A stretch of DNA of 12,491 nt from Lachnospiraceae bacterium (GTDB lineage: Bacteria; Bacillota; Clostridia; Lachnospirales; Lachnospiraceae), in the NCBI GenBank assembly GCA_017476305.1, contig JAFVAA010000737.1:1-12491 (forward strand). The letters are read 5' to 3'. Within the stretch, counting starts at the first letter, position 1, and every line of letters starts with the position of its first letter. The notes under the pieces are model-generated. The model made no database searches. It was not told where the DNA came from and saw nothing but the letters and a program-made list of their open reading frames with translations. A program made the translations under genes and the position numbers. Positions 1 through 6,930 of the stretch are shown here, piece after piece.

Positions 1-588
1 ATCAGAAAGCTCCGAAATATCATCATCAGACGCAACATCATCCAAAAACCCAATATCCGGAATATCCATTGGTGAATCATCATCCGCAGCATCCAAAAGA
101 TCAATATCAGAAAGATCTGAAATATCATCATCCGCATTCGGCAGATCCATGTCGGAAAAATCCGGAATATCGTCATCTATATTCGGCAGATCCATGTCGG
201 AAAGATCCGGAATATCATCATCTGCATTTGGCAGATCCATATCGGAAAGATCCGGAATATCGTCATCTGTATTTGGCAGATCCATATCGGAAAGATCCGG
301 AATATCATCATCTGCAGCTGCCAGATCCATGTCGGAAAGATCCGGAATATCATCATCTGCAGCTGCCAGAGCCATATCCGAAATATCTGCGTCTCCGGAA
401 TCAGAAAGCTCCATCGTAGCAGATAAATCAGGAATATCTCCCAAATCAGTAAGATCGCCTAAGCTTCCAAATATATCCATATTATCTGCATTTTCCAAAT
501 CTCCCAGATCCGACAGATCCACAAAATCCGCTAAATCATCAAGCTCTCCCAAATCCGACTCCAATAAATCCTTTTCTTCGTCACTCAA
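1..588 (-). CDS. Asp-rich tandem-repeat protein, N-terminal part (runs off left edge)
   Basis: The minus strand is open without a stop from 588 to the window edge, giving 196 residues. The start is a TTG at 588-586 preceded by AGGAG at 600-596 with a 7-nt spacer; no in-frame ATG lies at that place. The protein is extremely acidic. Residues 1-60 are rich in Asp-Leu pairs (e.g. DLSDLGDLENAD). Residues 78-168 form six near-identical units of consensus DDDIPDLSDMDLPNA (15 residues, the last 16), preceded by a degenerate unit at about 63-77. No signal peptide, membrane segment, Cys or catalytic motif is visible, so this part is probably disordered or a regular acidic scaffold. It lies downstream of cheV on the same strand, about 90 bp away, so a chemotaxis or motility link is possible but unproven. 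The C-terminal domain, which would name it, is outside the window. Function is not recognised. Confidence 0.8.
   Translation of the reverse strand, partial: MSDEEKDLLESDLGELDDLADFVDLSDLGDLENADNMDIFGSLGDLTDLGDIPDLSATMELSDSGDADISDMALAAADDDIPDLSDMDLAAADDDIPDLSDMDLPNTDDDIPDLSDMDLPNADDDIPDLSDMDLPNIDDDIPDFSDMDLPNADDDISDLSDIDLLDAADDDSPMDIPDIGFLDDVASDDDISELSD
85..357 (-). repeat. 45-bp in-frame tandem repeats (about six copies)
   Basis: The motif aatat recurs at plus-strand positions 121, 166, 211, 256, 301 and 346, an exact 45-bp period. Each unit encodes 15 residues of the acidic protein; the unit nearest the left edge is 48 bp. Copies differ mainly at the last three codons of each unit (Ala-Ala-Ala, Pro-Asn-Ala, Pro-Asn-Thr or Pro-Asn-Ile) and at synonymous GAT/GAC positions. 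The near-identity of the DNA suggests recent duplication, and the copy number probably varies between strains. Confidence 0.9.
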
Positions 589-619
589 TTTACTTCTCCT
601 TTAGTCATGCTGATTTAAA

Positions 620-664
620 CGTAACGAGTAACGATTCAGTCAAGCCTGGATCGTTATCGCAACG
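620..664 (-). other. Intergenic stem-loop between cheV and the acidic repeat gene
   Basis: On the minus strand, 664-646 (cgttgcgataacgatccag) pairs with 639-620 around a 6-nt loop. The pairing has two mismatches, one GU pair and one bulged base, leaving about 17 base pairs. Only a short weak T stretch follows (tttaaat), so it is not a classical terminator. It could be a processing site, a partial terminator that lowers expression of the downstream gene, or a stabiliser of the cheV message. Confidence 0.6.
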
Positions 665-678
665 ACTTCTTTTTCCTT

Positions 679-1590
679 CTACTCAGGAGTTACGCTTAAA
701 AGATCATCTATCGCCTCTACCAGCTGCCCGATTTCCGGCTTTGACAACTGTGCATTCGCACCAAGCTGCTCTCCCTTTCTTCTCATCTCTTCATTTACCA
801 AAGACGAGAAGATCACCACAGGAAGATGTCTCAAATCATCATCTGTTTTAATGGACTTTGTCAATGCATGACCATCCATACGCGGCATCTCGATATCTGT
901 AATTACACAGGCAACCATCTCATCGACAATTCCCTTATTTCTGTATTCCTTTAATTTATCCCAGCATTCCTGACCATCATTCGTCGTCGTGATATTCGTA
1001 TATCCCGCCTGCTCCAGGCAGTTGACGATCATCTTAGAAAGCAGTGCGGAATCCTCTGCGATCAAAATCGGAGAATCATTTCTTCCTCTGCCCTTCATAT
1101 GCTCCACATCCGTAATCTTAAGACCTGTTTCCGGATTGATTTCCGTTACAATCTTCTCAAAATCAAGAATAATGATAAGCTTGTCATCGATTCGAATAAT
1201 GCCCGTTGCCATTCCCGCATCGGCTGCATTAATCGTAGAGTCCGGCTTAATGATATCACTCCATGACACACGGTGAATCCCCAATACGGAATTTACATGA
1301 AATGCTGCATTTAACTGGTTAAAGTTCGTCACAATATACATATCCGTATTTGTGGCATCTGCCTTCTCCATATTTAAGCAGCCGGCAAGATCTATTACTG
1401 AAATCACTTCATCACGAGGCATAAAAATACCTTCTACACGACTGTCTGAATTCGGAACAGGCGTAGGAACCTGATAACTTAAAATTTCACGTATCTTAGC
1501 TACATTGATTCCATAATAATTATTTCCCACCTTAAACTCCAAGATTTCCAGTTCATTTGTTCCACTCTCTAGTAAAATTCCTGTTTCCAT
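679..1590 (-). CDS. cheV: CheV-type chemotaxis coupling protein (CheW domain plus receiver domain)
   Basis: A 303-residue cytoplasmic protein with two domains. Residues about 14-150 are a CheW-like coupling domain (LEILEFKVGNNYYGINVAKI), which in this family joins chemoreceptors to the CheA kinase. Residues about 173-300 are a receiver domain with acidic pair E179-D180, phosphoacceptor D232 in TDIEMPRMDG, S262 and K284 in LSKPE. CheV proteins act as phosphorylation-tunable couplers in adaptation. The start at 1590 is chosen because GGAGGG lies 6 nt upstream at 1602-1597; an upstream in-frame ATG at 1617 lacks such a site and would put the Shine-Dalgarno sequence inside the gene. Length is usual for CheV. 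No other chemotaxis gene is in the window, so it appears to be an unlinked coupling gene, followed by the acidic repeat gene. I found no convincing motility-sigma-factor promoter upstream. Confidence 0.93.
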   Translation of the reverse strand: METGILLESGTNELEILEFKVGNNYYGINVAKIREILSYQVPTPVPNSDSRVEGIFMPRDEVISVIDLAGCLNMEKADATNTDMYIVTNFNQLNAAFHVNSVLGIHRVSWSDIIKPDSTINAADAGMATGIIRIDDKLIIILDFEKIVTEINPETGLKITDVEHMKGRGRNDSPILIAEDSALLSKMIVNCLEQAGYTNITTTNDGQECWDKLKEYRNKGIVDEMVACVITDIEMPRMDGHALTKSIKTDDDLRHLPVVIFSSLVNEEMRRKGEQLGANAQLSKPEIGQLVEAIDDLLSVTPE

Positions 1591-1676
1591 AACTCTCCCT
1601 CCAAAATTTGATATCACAGCATCCAGAACCCTTCATCCTCCGAAAACACAAAAATTCATAAAGTATTTCCAAAGAA

Positions 1677-1690
1677 CAGACATTTGTCTG
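1677..1690. other. Short palindrome in the gap between the lipoprotein gene and cheV
   Basis: CAGACA at 1677-1682 and TGTCTG at 1685-1690 form a perfect 6-bp inverted repeat around 2 nt. It is within the 166-bp gap after the lipoprotein stop and 87 bp before the cheV start. A T-rich but not continuous stretch follows on the minus strand. It could be a weak terminator or an operator; neither is certain. Confidence 0.3.
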
Positions 1691-1756
1691 GCGCCGAACT
1701 TATTTTATATATTTTTTGTCGTCTGAACATTCCCTGCCCGACAAAAGAATATTCAA

Positions 1757-2476
1757 TCATTTTACAGATGAAGTCGCCTCTTTGGTATCCGTAGTAAAAT
1801 GAATCTCAACACTGCTGACTTTTGTCTTTTTACTAACTTCAAACAGGAACACCCCCTGCTTTTTCTTACCGGCATCCAGCATCACATTCATATTCTGCAG
1901 ATCATTATCCGTCAAAGAAAGCATCGGACTGCCCACACTTTTTCCATTGACAATGAGTTCCGCAGAAACTTCTTTTTTTGCAAGATTTACCCTTTTGCTT
2001 TTCTTTGTTTTATTCGCAATATTAAAATACACTACTGCCAACCGATTTCCTTTCCCAGTTGGCATAATCTGATAAACAGAAGAACCGTAAGAGCTTTTCA
2101 GCTGATAAGAGACCGGTGTGACCGTCACACCCTTCACGCCATAGATATCCGATACCGAAACACTTTTTCGTGATACATTTTCTGCCGAAGCTCCATTTCC
2201 ACTCGTACCTGAAGAACTGCTGCCACCATTTTTCCCGTCTTCTTTCCCATCCGGTTTGACTGCTGCAGGCGTTGGCTCCGGTGTAGGTGTCGGCACCAGC
2301 AAGGAATGGTCATAGTCAATCCCCTCATCATAATGCTTATCATTCCTTAATAAGGCATCTGCTACATACTGTGCAGCAGTATCATTATTTCCCTTAGACA
2401 AATCCGGAACACCCGGTCCGCAAGCGGTAAGCAATAGTGCAGCCGCTACAGCCGTCAGACTTACTTTCTTCCTCAT
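1757..2476 (-). CDS. Secreted lipoprotein with DUF4352-like C-terminal domain
   Basis: A 239-residue lipoprotein. It has a short basic N-terminus and hydrophobic segment ending in the lipobox LTAC, so it should be diacylated at Cys19 and anchored on the outer face of the membrane. Residues about 20-60 follow, then a Pro/Thr then Gly/Ser-rich low-complexity linker (about 61-100; PTPTPEPTP then GGSSSSGTSGNG). The C-terminal 130 residues alternate beta strands (NRLAVVYFNIANKTKKSKRV, KQGVFLFEVSKKTKVSSVEI) in the manner of immunoglobulin-like DUF4352/DUF5105 lipoprotein domains; this fold assignment is by pattern only. The start at 2476 follows GGGGGAGG with a 6-nt spacer. It has its own promoter (2526-2554) although the same-strand kinase gene ends only 131 bp upstream without a clear terminator. 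Ligand and role are unknown. Confidence 0.85.
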   Translation of the reverse strand: MRKKVSLTAVAAALLLTACGPGVPDLSKGNNDTAAQYVADALLRNDKHYDEGIDYDHSLLVPTPTPEPTPAAVKPDGKEDGKNGGSSSSGTSGNGASAENVSRKSVSVSDIYGVKGVTVTPVSYQLKSSYGSSVYQIMPTGKGNRLAVVYFNIANKTKKSKRVNLAKKEVSAELIVNGKSVGSPMLSLTDNDLQNMNVMLDAGKKKQGVFLFEVSKKTKVSSVEIHFTTDTKEATSSVK

Positions 2477-2525
2477 GTACTACCTCCCCCTGAACACAGA
2501 TATTTGCCTTTTACGCTTACTTCTC

Positions 2526-2554
2526 ATATTAACACATTTTTTATAATCTCTCAA
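2526..2554 (-). promoter_or_regulatory. Sigma-A promoter of the lipoprotein gene
   Basis: On the minus strand the -35 TTGAGA (2554-2549) and -10 TAATAT (2531-2526) are separated by exactly 17 bp. This places the transcription start about 40 bp upstream of the lipoprotein ATG, a normal leader length. Confidence 0.7.
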
Positions 2555-2607
2555 GTATATTTTTTTATCTCTGAAAAAGATTGTATTGTTGCGTTACCAT
2601 TTCCTCC

Positions 2608-4215
2608 CTATCCATCCAGCTCGAACCAGAACTCCACACCATTTTCCAGATTTCTCACGCCGCATGCATGATGCATCGCCTCCATGATCGCCTTTACAAT
2701 GGAAAGCCCTATCCCGCTGCCTCCATAGGCACGTGTTCTCGCCTTGTCCACCTTATAGAATTTAATCCAGATTTTGTCTAAATCCTCCTCAGGAATCTGC
2801 GCCCCCGTGTTAAAGACTCGAACCTTAACATTTTTCCCCGCTTTTTCCACGAATACCTCTATCTTTTTTTCTCCATCCACATGATGAATCGCATTGCTGA
2901 TATAGTTCGTCACGACCTCCTCCACCATGTATTCATCTGCCCAGACATACACAGGCTCATAATCCTCATGAAAAAACATCTCTGCATCCTTCTGGTCTGC
3001 CAAAAGCCTCGCAGAGTGCATCACATTTTCAATCAGGCCGACGATATCAAACCGTTCGAAAGAAAGCTGCTCATTTCCAAACTCAATCTGATTCAAGGTC
3101 AGAAGCTTCTGCACCATCCTATTCATTTTCTTCGCTTCATCGATGATCACTTCGCAATAAAAATCCCTGCTTTCCTTATCCTCGCTGATATTATCCTGAA
3201 GCCCCTCTGCATATCCCTGTATCAGTGCAATCGGCGTCTTCAGCTCATGCGATACATTCGATAAAAACTCCTTTCGCATTTCATCTATCTGAATTTTTTT
3301 CTCGATATCCTTTTGCAATTCGTTATTAGCTGCCTTCAGTTCTGAAATCGTCGTCTCCAAGGTCTCTGACAGCACATTGATACTGCTTCCCAGAACTGCC
3401 ACTTCATCCTTTGAATGCACAGGATATTTCACATTGAAATCGAGCTCTGACATCTTTTTCGCAATATCCGTGATCTGCATGATTGGCTTTGCAAAGCTGT
3501 TCCCAAAGTACAGCATCCAAAACACGCCAAAAAGCAGTGCGACACCGCCTGCATAAAAAAGAAACCGGTTAAAAATATAAATATTATCGCTCATGCTCTG
3601 ATAATTCGTCCGAAGGTAAATATACGGTCCGGAAGTAAGCGATCCGAAAAGCTCCAGATAATCCGAACCGATTCTTTCATCATACGCCTTAAATACATTG
3701 TACGAAGCACTTTCCTTGATCAGGCTTTCCTTACGTTCTTCATTTAACTGGTCCGATGTAAGATCAGCTGTTTCTCCGATATCATACAGATAATTTTCCG
3801 TAAGATCCTGAATCGTCTGTTTCTTCACAGCATCCGGATCCGGAAATTGAAATATATAAAAAAACTTTCCATATAAATTATCCACATCAAACACATATAA
3901 ATCAATCGAACGATTTTCATTTAAAATCTCTAATTTCAGACAGCTCTCCGAAGACAATTTCCGGTTTTTTTCTTCAAACACTGAATCATTTTTTACGATT
4001 TGGTCTGCCAGCTCGTAAGACTCCTCTAAAAGCTTCACCTTACTCCGTACATAAAAAGGTCCTAACAGCAAATGGGTGCCCAGCCAGAATAAAAACAGCA
4101 TAAATCCCATCATCAAAAGCATGATAAAGATCAGTTTTGTCCTGATAGAATGGAGCATTCCCACCGAATGCCCCATCTTTTCCATATGCACCTTCTTATG
4201 AAATAAATGCTTCAT
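2608..4215 (-). CDS. Membrane sensor histidine kinase
   Basis: A 535-residue sensor kinase, partner of the adjacent response regulator. A basic N-terminus leads to TM1 at about 26-52, an extracytoplasmic sensing region at about 53-213, TM2 at about 216-238, a HAMP linker at about 239-291 (AKPIMQITDIAKKMSELDFN), a short coiled coil, then the HisKA domain with phosphoacceptor H323 in NVSHELKTPI. The ATPase domain shows the N box around N441 (NYISNAIHH), the G1 motif at about 469-475 (NTGAQIP) and the G2 motif GGSGIGLSIV at 498-507. All catalytic motifs look intact. The start at 4215 has AGGAGG 10 nt upstream, a slightly long spacing; ATGs at codons 11, 14 and 20 are possible alternatives but lack better sites. 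The gene begins 30 bp after the regulator stop and so is co-transcribed. The signal is unknown; the extracytoplasmic domain shows no motif I recognise. Confidence 0.93.
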   Translation of the reverse strand: MKHLFHKKVHMEKMGHSVGMLHSIRTKLIFIMLLMMGFMLFLFWLGTHLLLGPFYVRSKVKLLEESYELADQIVKNDSVFEEKNRKLSSESCLKLEILNENRSIDLYVFDVDNLYGKFFYIFQFPDPDAVKKQTIQDLTENYLYDIGETADLTSDQLNEERKESLIKESASYNVFKAYDERIGSDYLELFGSLTSGPYIYLRTNYQSMSDNIYIFNRFLFYAGGVALLFGVFWMLYFGNSFAKPIMQITDIAKKMSELDFNVKYPVHSKDEVAVLGSSINVLSETLETTISELKAANNELQKDIEKKIQIDEMRKEFLSNVSHELKTPIALIQGYAEGLQDNISEDKESRDFYCEVIIDEAKKMNRMVQKLLTLNQIEFGNEQLSFERFDIVGLIENVMHSARLLADQKDAEMFFHEDYEPVYVWADEYMVEEVVTNYISNAIHHVDGEKKIEVFVEKAGKNVKVRVFNTGAQIPEEDLDKIWIKFYKVDKARTRAYGGSGIGLSIVKAIMEAMHHACGVRNLENGVEFWFELDG

Positions 4216-4245
4216 TTCCCGCAGACCTCCTAAAACATGCTTTTT

Positions 4246-4920
4246 TTATTCTGCCTCAAATTTATATCCCATTCCCCAGATTGTTTTTATATAACCACCT
4301 TTATCCCCCAGCTTACTGCGCAGCTTTTTTACGTGCGTGTCAATCGTTCTGGCATCCCCGAAATAATCATAATTCCAGACATTGTTTAAAATACGTTCTC
4401 TGGACAATGCAATCCCCTGATTGTTTATAAAATAAGTAAGCAGTTCAAATTCCTTAAAGCTTAACTCTATCGTCTTTCCATCAATGCTCACTTCATGCGC
4501 CGCCTGATCGAGCACAATCCCGCCGACCTCCATTTTTTCCTCACTGACCGCATTTACTCTGCGAAGAATCGCATCTACTCTGGCGACCAGAATCTTCGGA
4601 CTGAACGGCTTTGAAATATACTCATCCACCCCTAGTTCAAAGCCCAGAAGTTCATCCTTTTCATCGCTTTTCGCCGTCAGCATGATGATCGGTACCTTAG
4701 AGACCGCCCGAATCTCCCTGCAGGTCTCCCATCCATCCATTTTCGGCATCATAATATCTAAGATGACTAGTGCAATATCCTTATTTTCATAAAAAAGGTC
4801 TACTGCTTCTTCTCCATCTCCGGCTTCTAAGACCAGATAGTCCTTTTTTACCAGGAAATCCTTGACTAACTTTCTCATGTGCTGCTCATCGTCTACTACT
4901 AAAATTTTAATCTGCTCCAT
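4246..4920 (-). CDS. OmpR-family response regulator
   Basis: A 224-residue DNA-binding regulator. The receiver domain (about 4-120) has acidic residues D10-D11-E12, phosphoacceptor D55 in VILDIMMPKMDG, T82 and K104 in ISKPF. The C-terminal winged helix (about 128-223) shows the expected ELSFKEFELL, RTIDTHVKKLRSKL and GMGYKFE signatures. The start at 4920 (MEQIKILVVDDE) is chosen because receiver proteins begin just before the first beta strand and because purine-rich aaagggaagaagg lies immediately upstream. An in-frame GTG at 4962 would add 14 unconserved-looking residues. It lies 48 bp after the coiled-coil membrane gene and 30 bp before the kinase. Targets are not identifiable here; autoregulation of the operon at 6756-6785 and control of the lipoprotein gene are reasonable possibilities. 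Confidence 0.94.
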   Translation of the reverse strand: MEQIKILVVDDEQHMRKLVKDFLVKKDYLVLEAGDGEEAVDLFYENKDIALVILDIMMPKMDGWETCREIRAVSKVPIIMLTAKSDEKDELLGFELGVDEYISKPFSPKILVARVDAILRRVNAVSEEKMEVGGIVLDQAAHEVSIDGKTIELSFKEFELLTYFINNQGIALSRERILNNVWNYDYFGDARTIDTHVKKLRSKLGDKGGYIKTIWGMGYKFEAE

Positions 4921-4968
4921 AGCCTTCTTCCCTTTCCTTTCGCTCAAAACCGCATCCGGCACACTGTT

Positions 4969-5550
4969 CTACTGCTTTTCTTTTTCCTCTACTGCCTTCT
5001 CTCTTGTCTCCAGTTCCTCCTCCCACTCCTGATATTCGTCTGCAATTTCGTCTCTTATCTTCTGCTCATAATCCGTAAAATACGTAAAGATAGAATACTT
5101 ATAGTTATATGTAGTAAACAACATCACCCCGACCACGACCACCAGAACAGCAATCAAAAAATTTTTAATGGTACTGCGGAAACGAAGCTTCTCTATCTCT
5201 TCATTCGTTTTCGCTATTTCCCTGGCCGCCTGTTTCTCCTCCGGCGTTCCCACTGCCTCTGTCACTCTTTTTATCGTTACCTTTCCAATCGGGATGGGCT
5301 CTAACATCTCCTCTGTTACAATCCCGGAGCCGGAAAGTCTGTCTCTTAAATCCTTCATATACTCTAATCCAAATACTGTCTGAAAAGATTTCTTTTCCAC
5401 CGCGATCCGGTATATTTTATAAATTGCTTTCATATCTGTCATATCCGTTTTTGCAGATATATAAGCAATCGTTTCCTTCTCTTTTTTCGCCCTTTCAAAA
5501 TCCTCTTTGTCCGTAAAAACATATCCATCTAATTCGTATTTTGCCGCCAT
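4969..5550 (-). CDS. Single-TM coiled-coil protein of unknown function
   Basis: A 193-residue protein I do not recognise. The start at 5550 (MAAKYELDGYVF) follows GGAGGA only 4 nt upstream; an earlier in-frame GTG overlaps the stop of the foldase gene but has no site of its own. Residues 1-128 are hydrophilic, with a conserved-looking LDGYVFTDKEDFERAKKE start and a predicted helical stretch at about 103-125. A single membrane helix spans about 131-147 (FLIAVLVVVVGVMLF). The tail, about 160-193, is a very charged coiled coil (EEELETREKAVEEKEKQ). There is no signal peptide, so the N-terminal part is probably cytoplasmic and the charged tail outside, in line with basic residues just before the helix; this topology is inferred. 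It sits 32 bp after the foldase gene and 48 bp before the regulator, so it may assist the foldase or sensor. Confidence 0.85.
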   Translation of the reverse strand: MAAKYELDGYVFTDKEDFERAKKEKETIAYISAKTDMTDMKAIYKIYRIAVEKKSFQTVFGLEYMKDLRDRLSGSGIVTEEMLEPIPIGKVTIKRVTEAVGTPEEKQAAREIAKTNEEIEKLRFRSTIKNFLIAVLVVVVGVMLFTTYNYKYSIFTYFTDYEQKIRDEIADEYQEWEEELETREKAVEEKEKQ

Positions 5551-5582
5551 ACATCCTCCGTCCAGTCTGCACCTTTGGCAGG

Positions 5583-6704
5583 TCACACATATTTTGCATT
5601 TTTATCAATAAAGCTTTTTACCACCTCAATCAAAGCAGTATTTTGCAGGTATGCTTTGTTTTTCTTTTCATAGTCCCCCTTGCTTTTGTACATATCCTGA
5701 TTTTCCTCATACTCTCTGTTCAAAAGAGACTTATAATCCTTATCTGTATAATAAATATTTTCCTTTACGGCAATTGCTTCTGAAATCAAAATATCCTTCG
5801 CTCCATCCTTTGCAGCAGCATCTAATTCCGTATCAATAAAATCCTGCTCATCTTCACAACCAAACTGCTGAAATGCTTCATCCCGTGAAATGCCGCTAAT
5901 TTCAGCAAAATCATAATACCCCTGTAAAATTTCCTTTTTCTGCTGCTCGATCAGTACCTTCGGATAGTCCGCATCATCGACCTCTGAATTTTCTAAAACC
6001 AGAGTCCAGGCATACTCTGCCTTATCCTCTTCATTTTCCTCTTTCAGCTTTTTTTCCAGATAAGCATTGTACTCTTTCACAGAGTCATAGCTTGTCACTT
6101 CTTTTACAAACTCGTCATTGTAGTCCGGCAGAAAAGGTTCCCCGCAGACATAATCCAGTTTTATCTGATACTCGGCTTTCTTCCCATCGATCATGCTGTC
6201 TCCGTAATGCCCTTCCGGTACTTCTACCGTCACCTCTTTTTTCTGACCGCTTTTCATCCCGATCAGGGCATCTTCAATCTCCGGAAGCTCCATCCCGGAG
6301 CCCAGATCGACGTAGTCACTAAGCTCTGCACTTTCTGCCTGCTCACCATTCACCGTCGCAGTCACCGTCGCATGAACCTTATCTCCATCCCGTGCAGTTG
6401 TCTTTAACTGCTCATAATTCGTATTCTCCTCTAAGAGAGAATCTATCTCTGCCTGAATATCCTCCTCTGTAGGTGTCAGAGAGACCTCAATCCCCTTATA
6501 TTCTCCCAGCTTCACAATCTCAACGGCATCATAGCCCATTTCTTCCGTTTCCTGTTTTGCTGCATTATTCTGATCTTTTACCCAATCCGGAAGCTTCACT
6601 GCTCCTACCCCCGTGAAAATACCCACGCAAAAGCAAATTACGCTGCTGATCACAAGCCTTTTATCGGCTTTCTTCCTCGTTCGTCCCTTTTTCTCTGAGC
6701 CCAT
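5583..6704 (-). CDS. Membrane-anchored trigger-factor-like peptidyl-prolyl isomerase/foldase
   Basis: A 373-residue protein. Residues 1-16 are strongly basic (KKGRTRKKADKR) and are followed by a hydrophobic segment at 17-37 (LVISSVICFCVGIFTGVGAV) without a lipobox, so it is probably a signal anchor with the rest outside the membrane. Residues about 105-188 resemble the FKBP-type PPIase domain of trigger factor (RDGDKV, the segment YVDLGSGMELPEIEDALIGM, KKEVTVEVPEGHYGD). Residues about 193-373 are helical and charged, like the trigger factor C-terminal chaperone arms (FLPDYNDEFVKEVT). The ribosome-binding N-terminal domain of trigger factor is absent. By family it should help fold exported proteins, a job comparable to PrsA; catalytic activity is not certain. 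GGAGG lies 11 nt before the ATG. It is the first gene of a four-gene operon with the coiled-coil protein and the two-component system. Confidence 0.85.
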   Translation of the reverse strand: MGSEKKGRTRKKADKRLVISSVICFCVGIFTGVGAVKLPDWVKDQNNAAKQETEEMGYDAVEIVKLGEYKGIEVSLTPTEEDIQAEIDSLLEENTNYEQLKTTARDGDKVHATVTATVNGEQAESAELSDYVDLGSGMELPEIEDALIGMKSGQKKEVTVEVPEGHYGDSMIDGKKAEYQIKLDYVCGEPFLPDYNDEFVKEVTSYDSVKEYNAYLEKKLKEENEEDKAEYAWTLVLENSEVDDADYPKVLIEQQKKEILQGYYDFAEISGISRDEAFQQFGCEDEQDFIDTELDAAAKDGAKDILISEAIAVKENIYYTDKDYKSLLNREYEENQDMYKSKGDYEKKNKAYLQNTALIEVVKSFIDKNAKYV

Positions 6705-6755
6705 CCTCTTCTTTTCCTCCCGAAACGTGATATATACTCCCTAACTATGAACATT

Positions 6756-6785
6756 ATCATAACATATTTTTACGTACACTTGCAA
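6756..6785 (-). promoter_or_regulatory. Sigma-A promoter of the foldase/two-component operon
   Basis: On the minus strand the -35 TTGCAA (6785-6780) and -10 TATGAT (6761-6756) are 18 bp apart. They give a start about 45 bp upstream of the foldase ATG. The next plausible promoter within the operon is not apparent, so all four genes probably depend on it or on read-through from the structured region upstream. Confidence 0.55.
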
Positions 6786-6853
6786 GCAAAGCCTCCGGTG
6801 TGTTCTGTTTCTCCAGGAACTTTGTTTCCAGTCTTTTTCCTCCTGCCTGCGCG

Positions 6854-6895
6854 GGGCACCGGTCAGCTTCAGCTGACATCTTCCCTTCTGTGCCC
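6854..6895. other. GC-rich two-level stem-loop upstream of the foldase promoter
   Basis: GGGCAC at 6854-6859 is complementary to GTGCCC at 6890-6895. Nested inside, GTCAGCT at 6862-6868 and AGCTGAC at 6871-6877 form a perfect 7-bp inverted repeat around TC. The stretch 6785-6900 is clearly richer in GC than the very AT-rich DNA at 7000-7275, a usual sign of structured RNA in AT-rich genomes. No coding frame with a ribosome binding site covers it. It lies between a minus-strand terminator and the foldase promoter; the strand of transcription is not certain. Confidence 0.4.
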
Positions 6896-6900
6896 TGTGC

Positions 6901-6930
6901 ATAAACACAAAAAGAGCCTTTCGGCTCTTT
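6901..6930 (-). terminator. Rho-independent terminator (minus strand)
   Basis: A perfect 8-bp stem (AAAGAGCC/GGCTCTTT) with a GAAA loop is followed on the minus strand by TTGTGTTTAT, continuing the T's at the stem end. On the plus strand the stem is followed by CTGGCGG, so it works in the minus direction only. No minus-strand gene ends upstream of it, which is why a non-coding transcript is proposed. Confidence 0.7.

Noticed and set aside
85..357. CRISPR-like array
   Set aside because: The 45-bp units are contiguous without spacers, a multiple of three, and stay in frame in a protein; no cas gene is present.
149..604. Plus-strand Ser-rich repeat ORF (SERSGISSS units), and the overlapping frame at 69-419
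   Set aside because: They are shadows of the minus-strand acidic repeat frame. The minus frame has a good ribosome binding site, is continuous with the neighbouring gene direction and is open to the window edge; the plus frames have no ribosome binding site.
1618..1756. Motility sigma factor (SigD) promoter for cheV
   Set aside because: I found no match to TAAA-N15-GCCGATA on the minus strand; only AT-rich -10-like sequences such as TATAAAAT without a proper -35.
6780..6800. Resemblance to the c-di-GMP-I riboswitch core (gcaaagcctccgg)
   Set aside because: The rest of the conserved core, including the GGCAAACC-like segment and the tetraloop receptor, is missing on both strands nearby.
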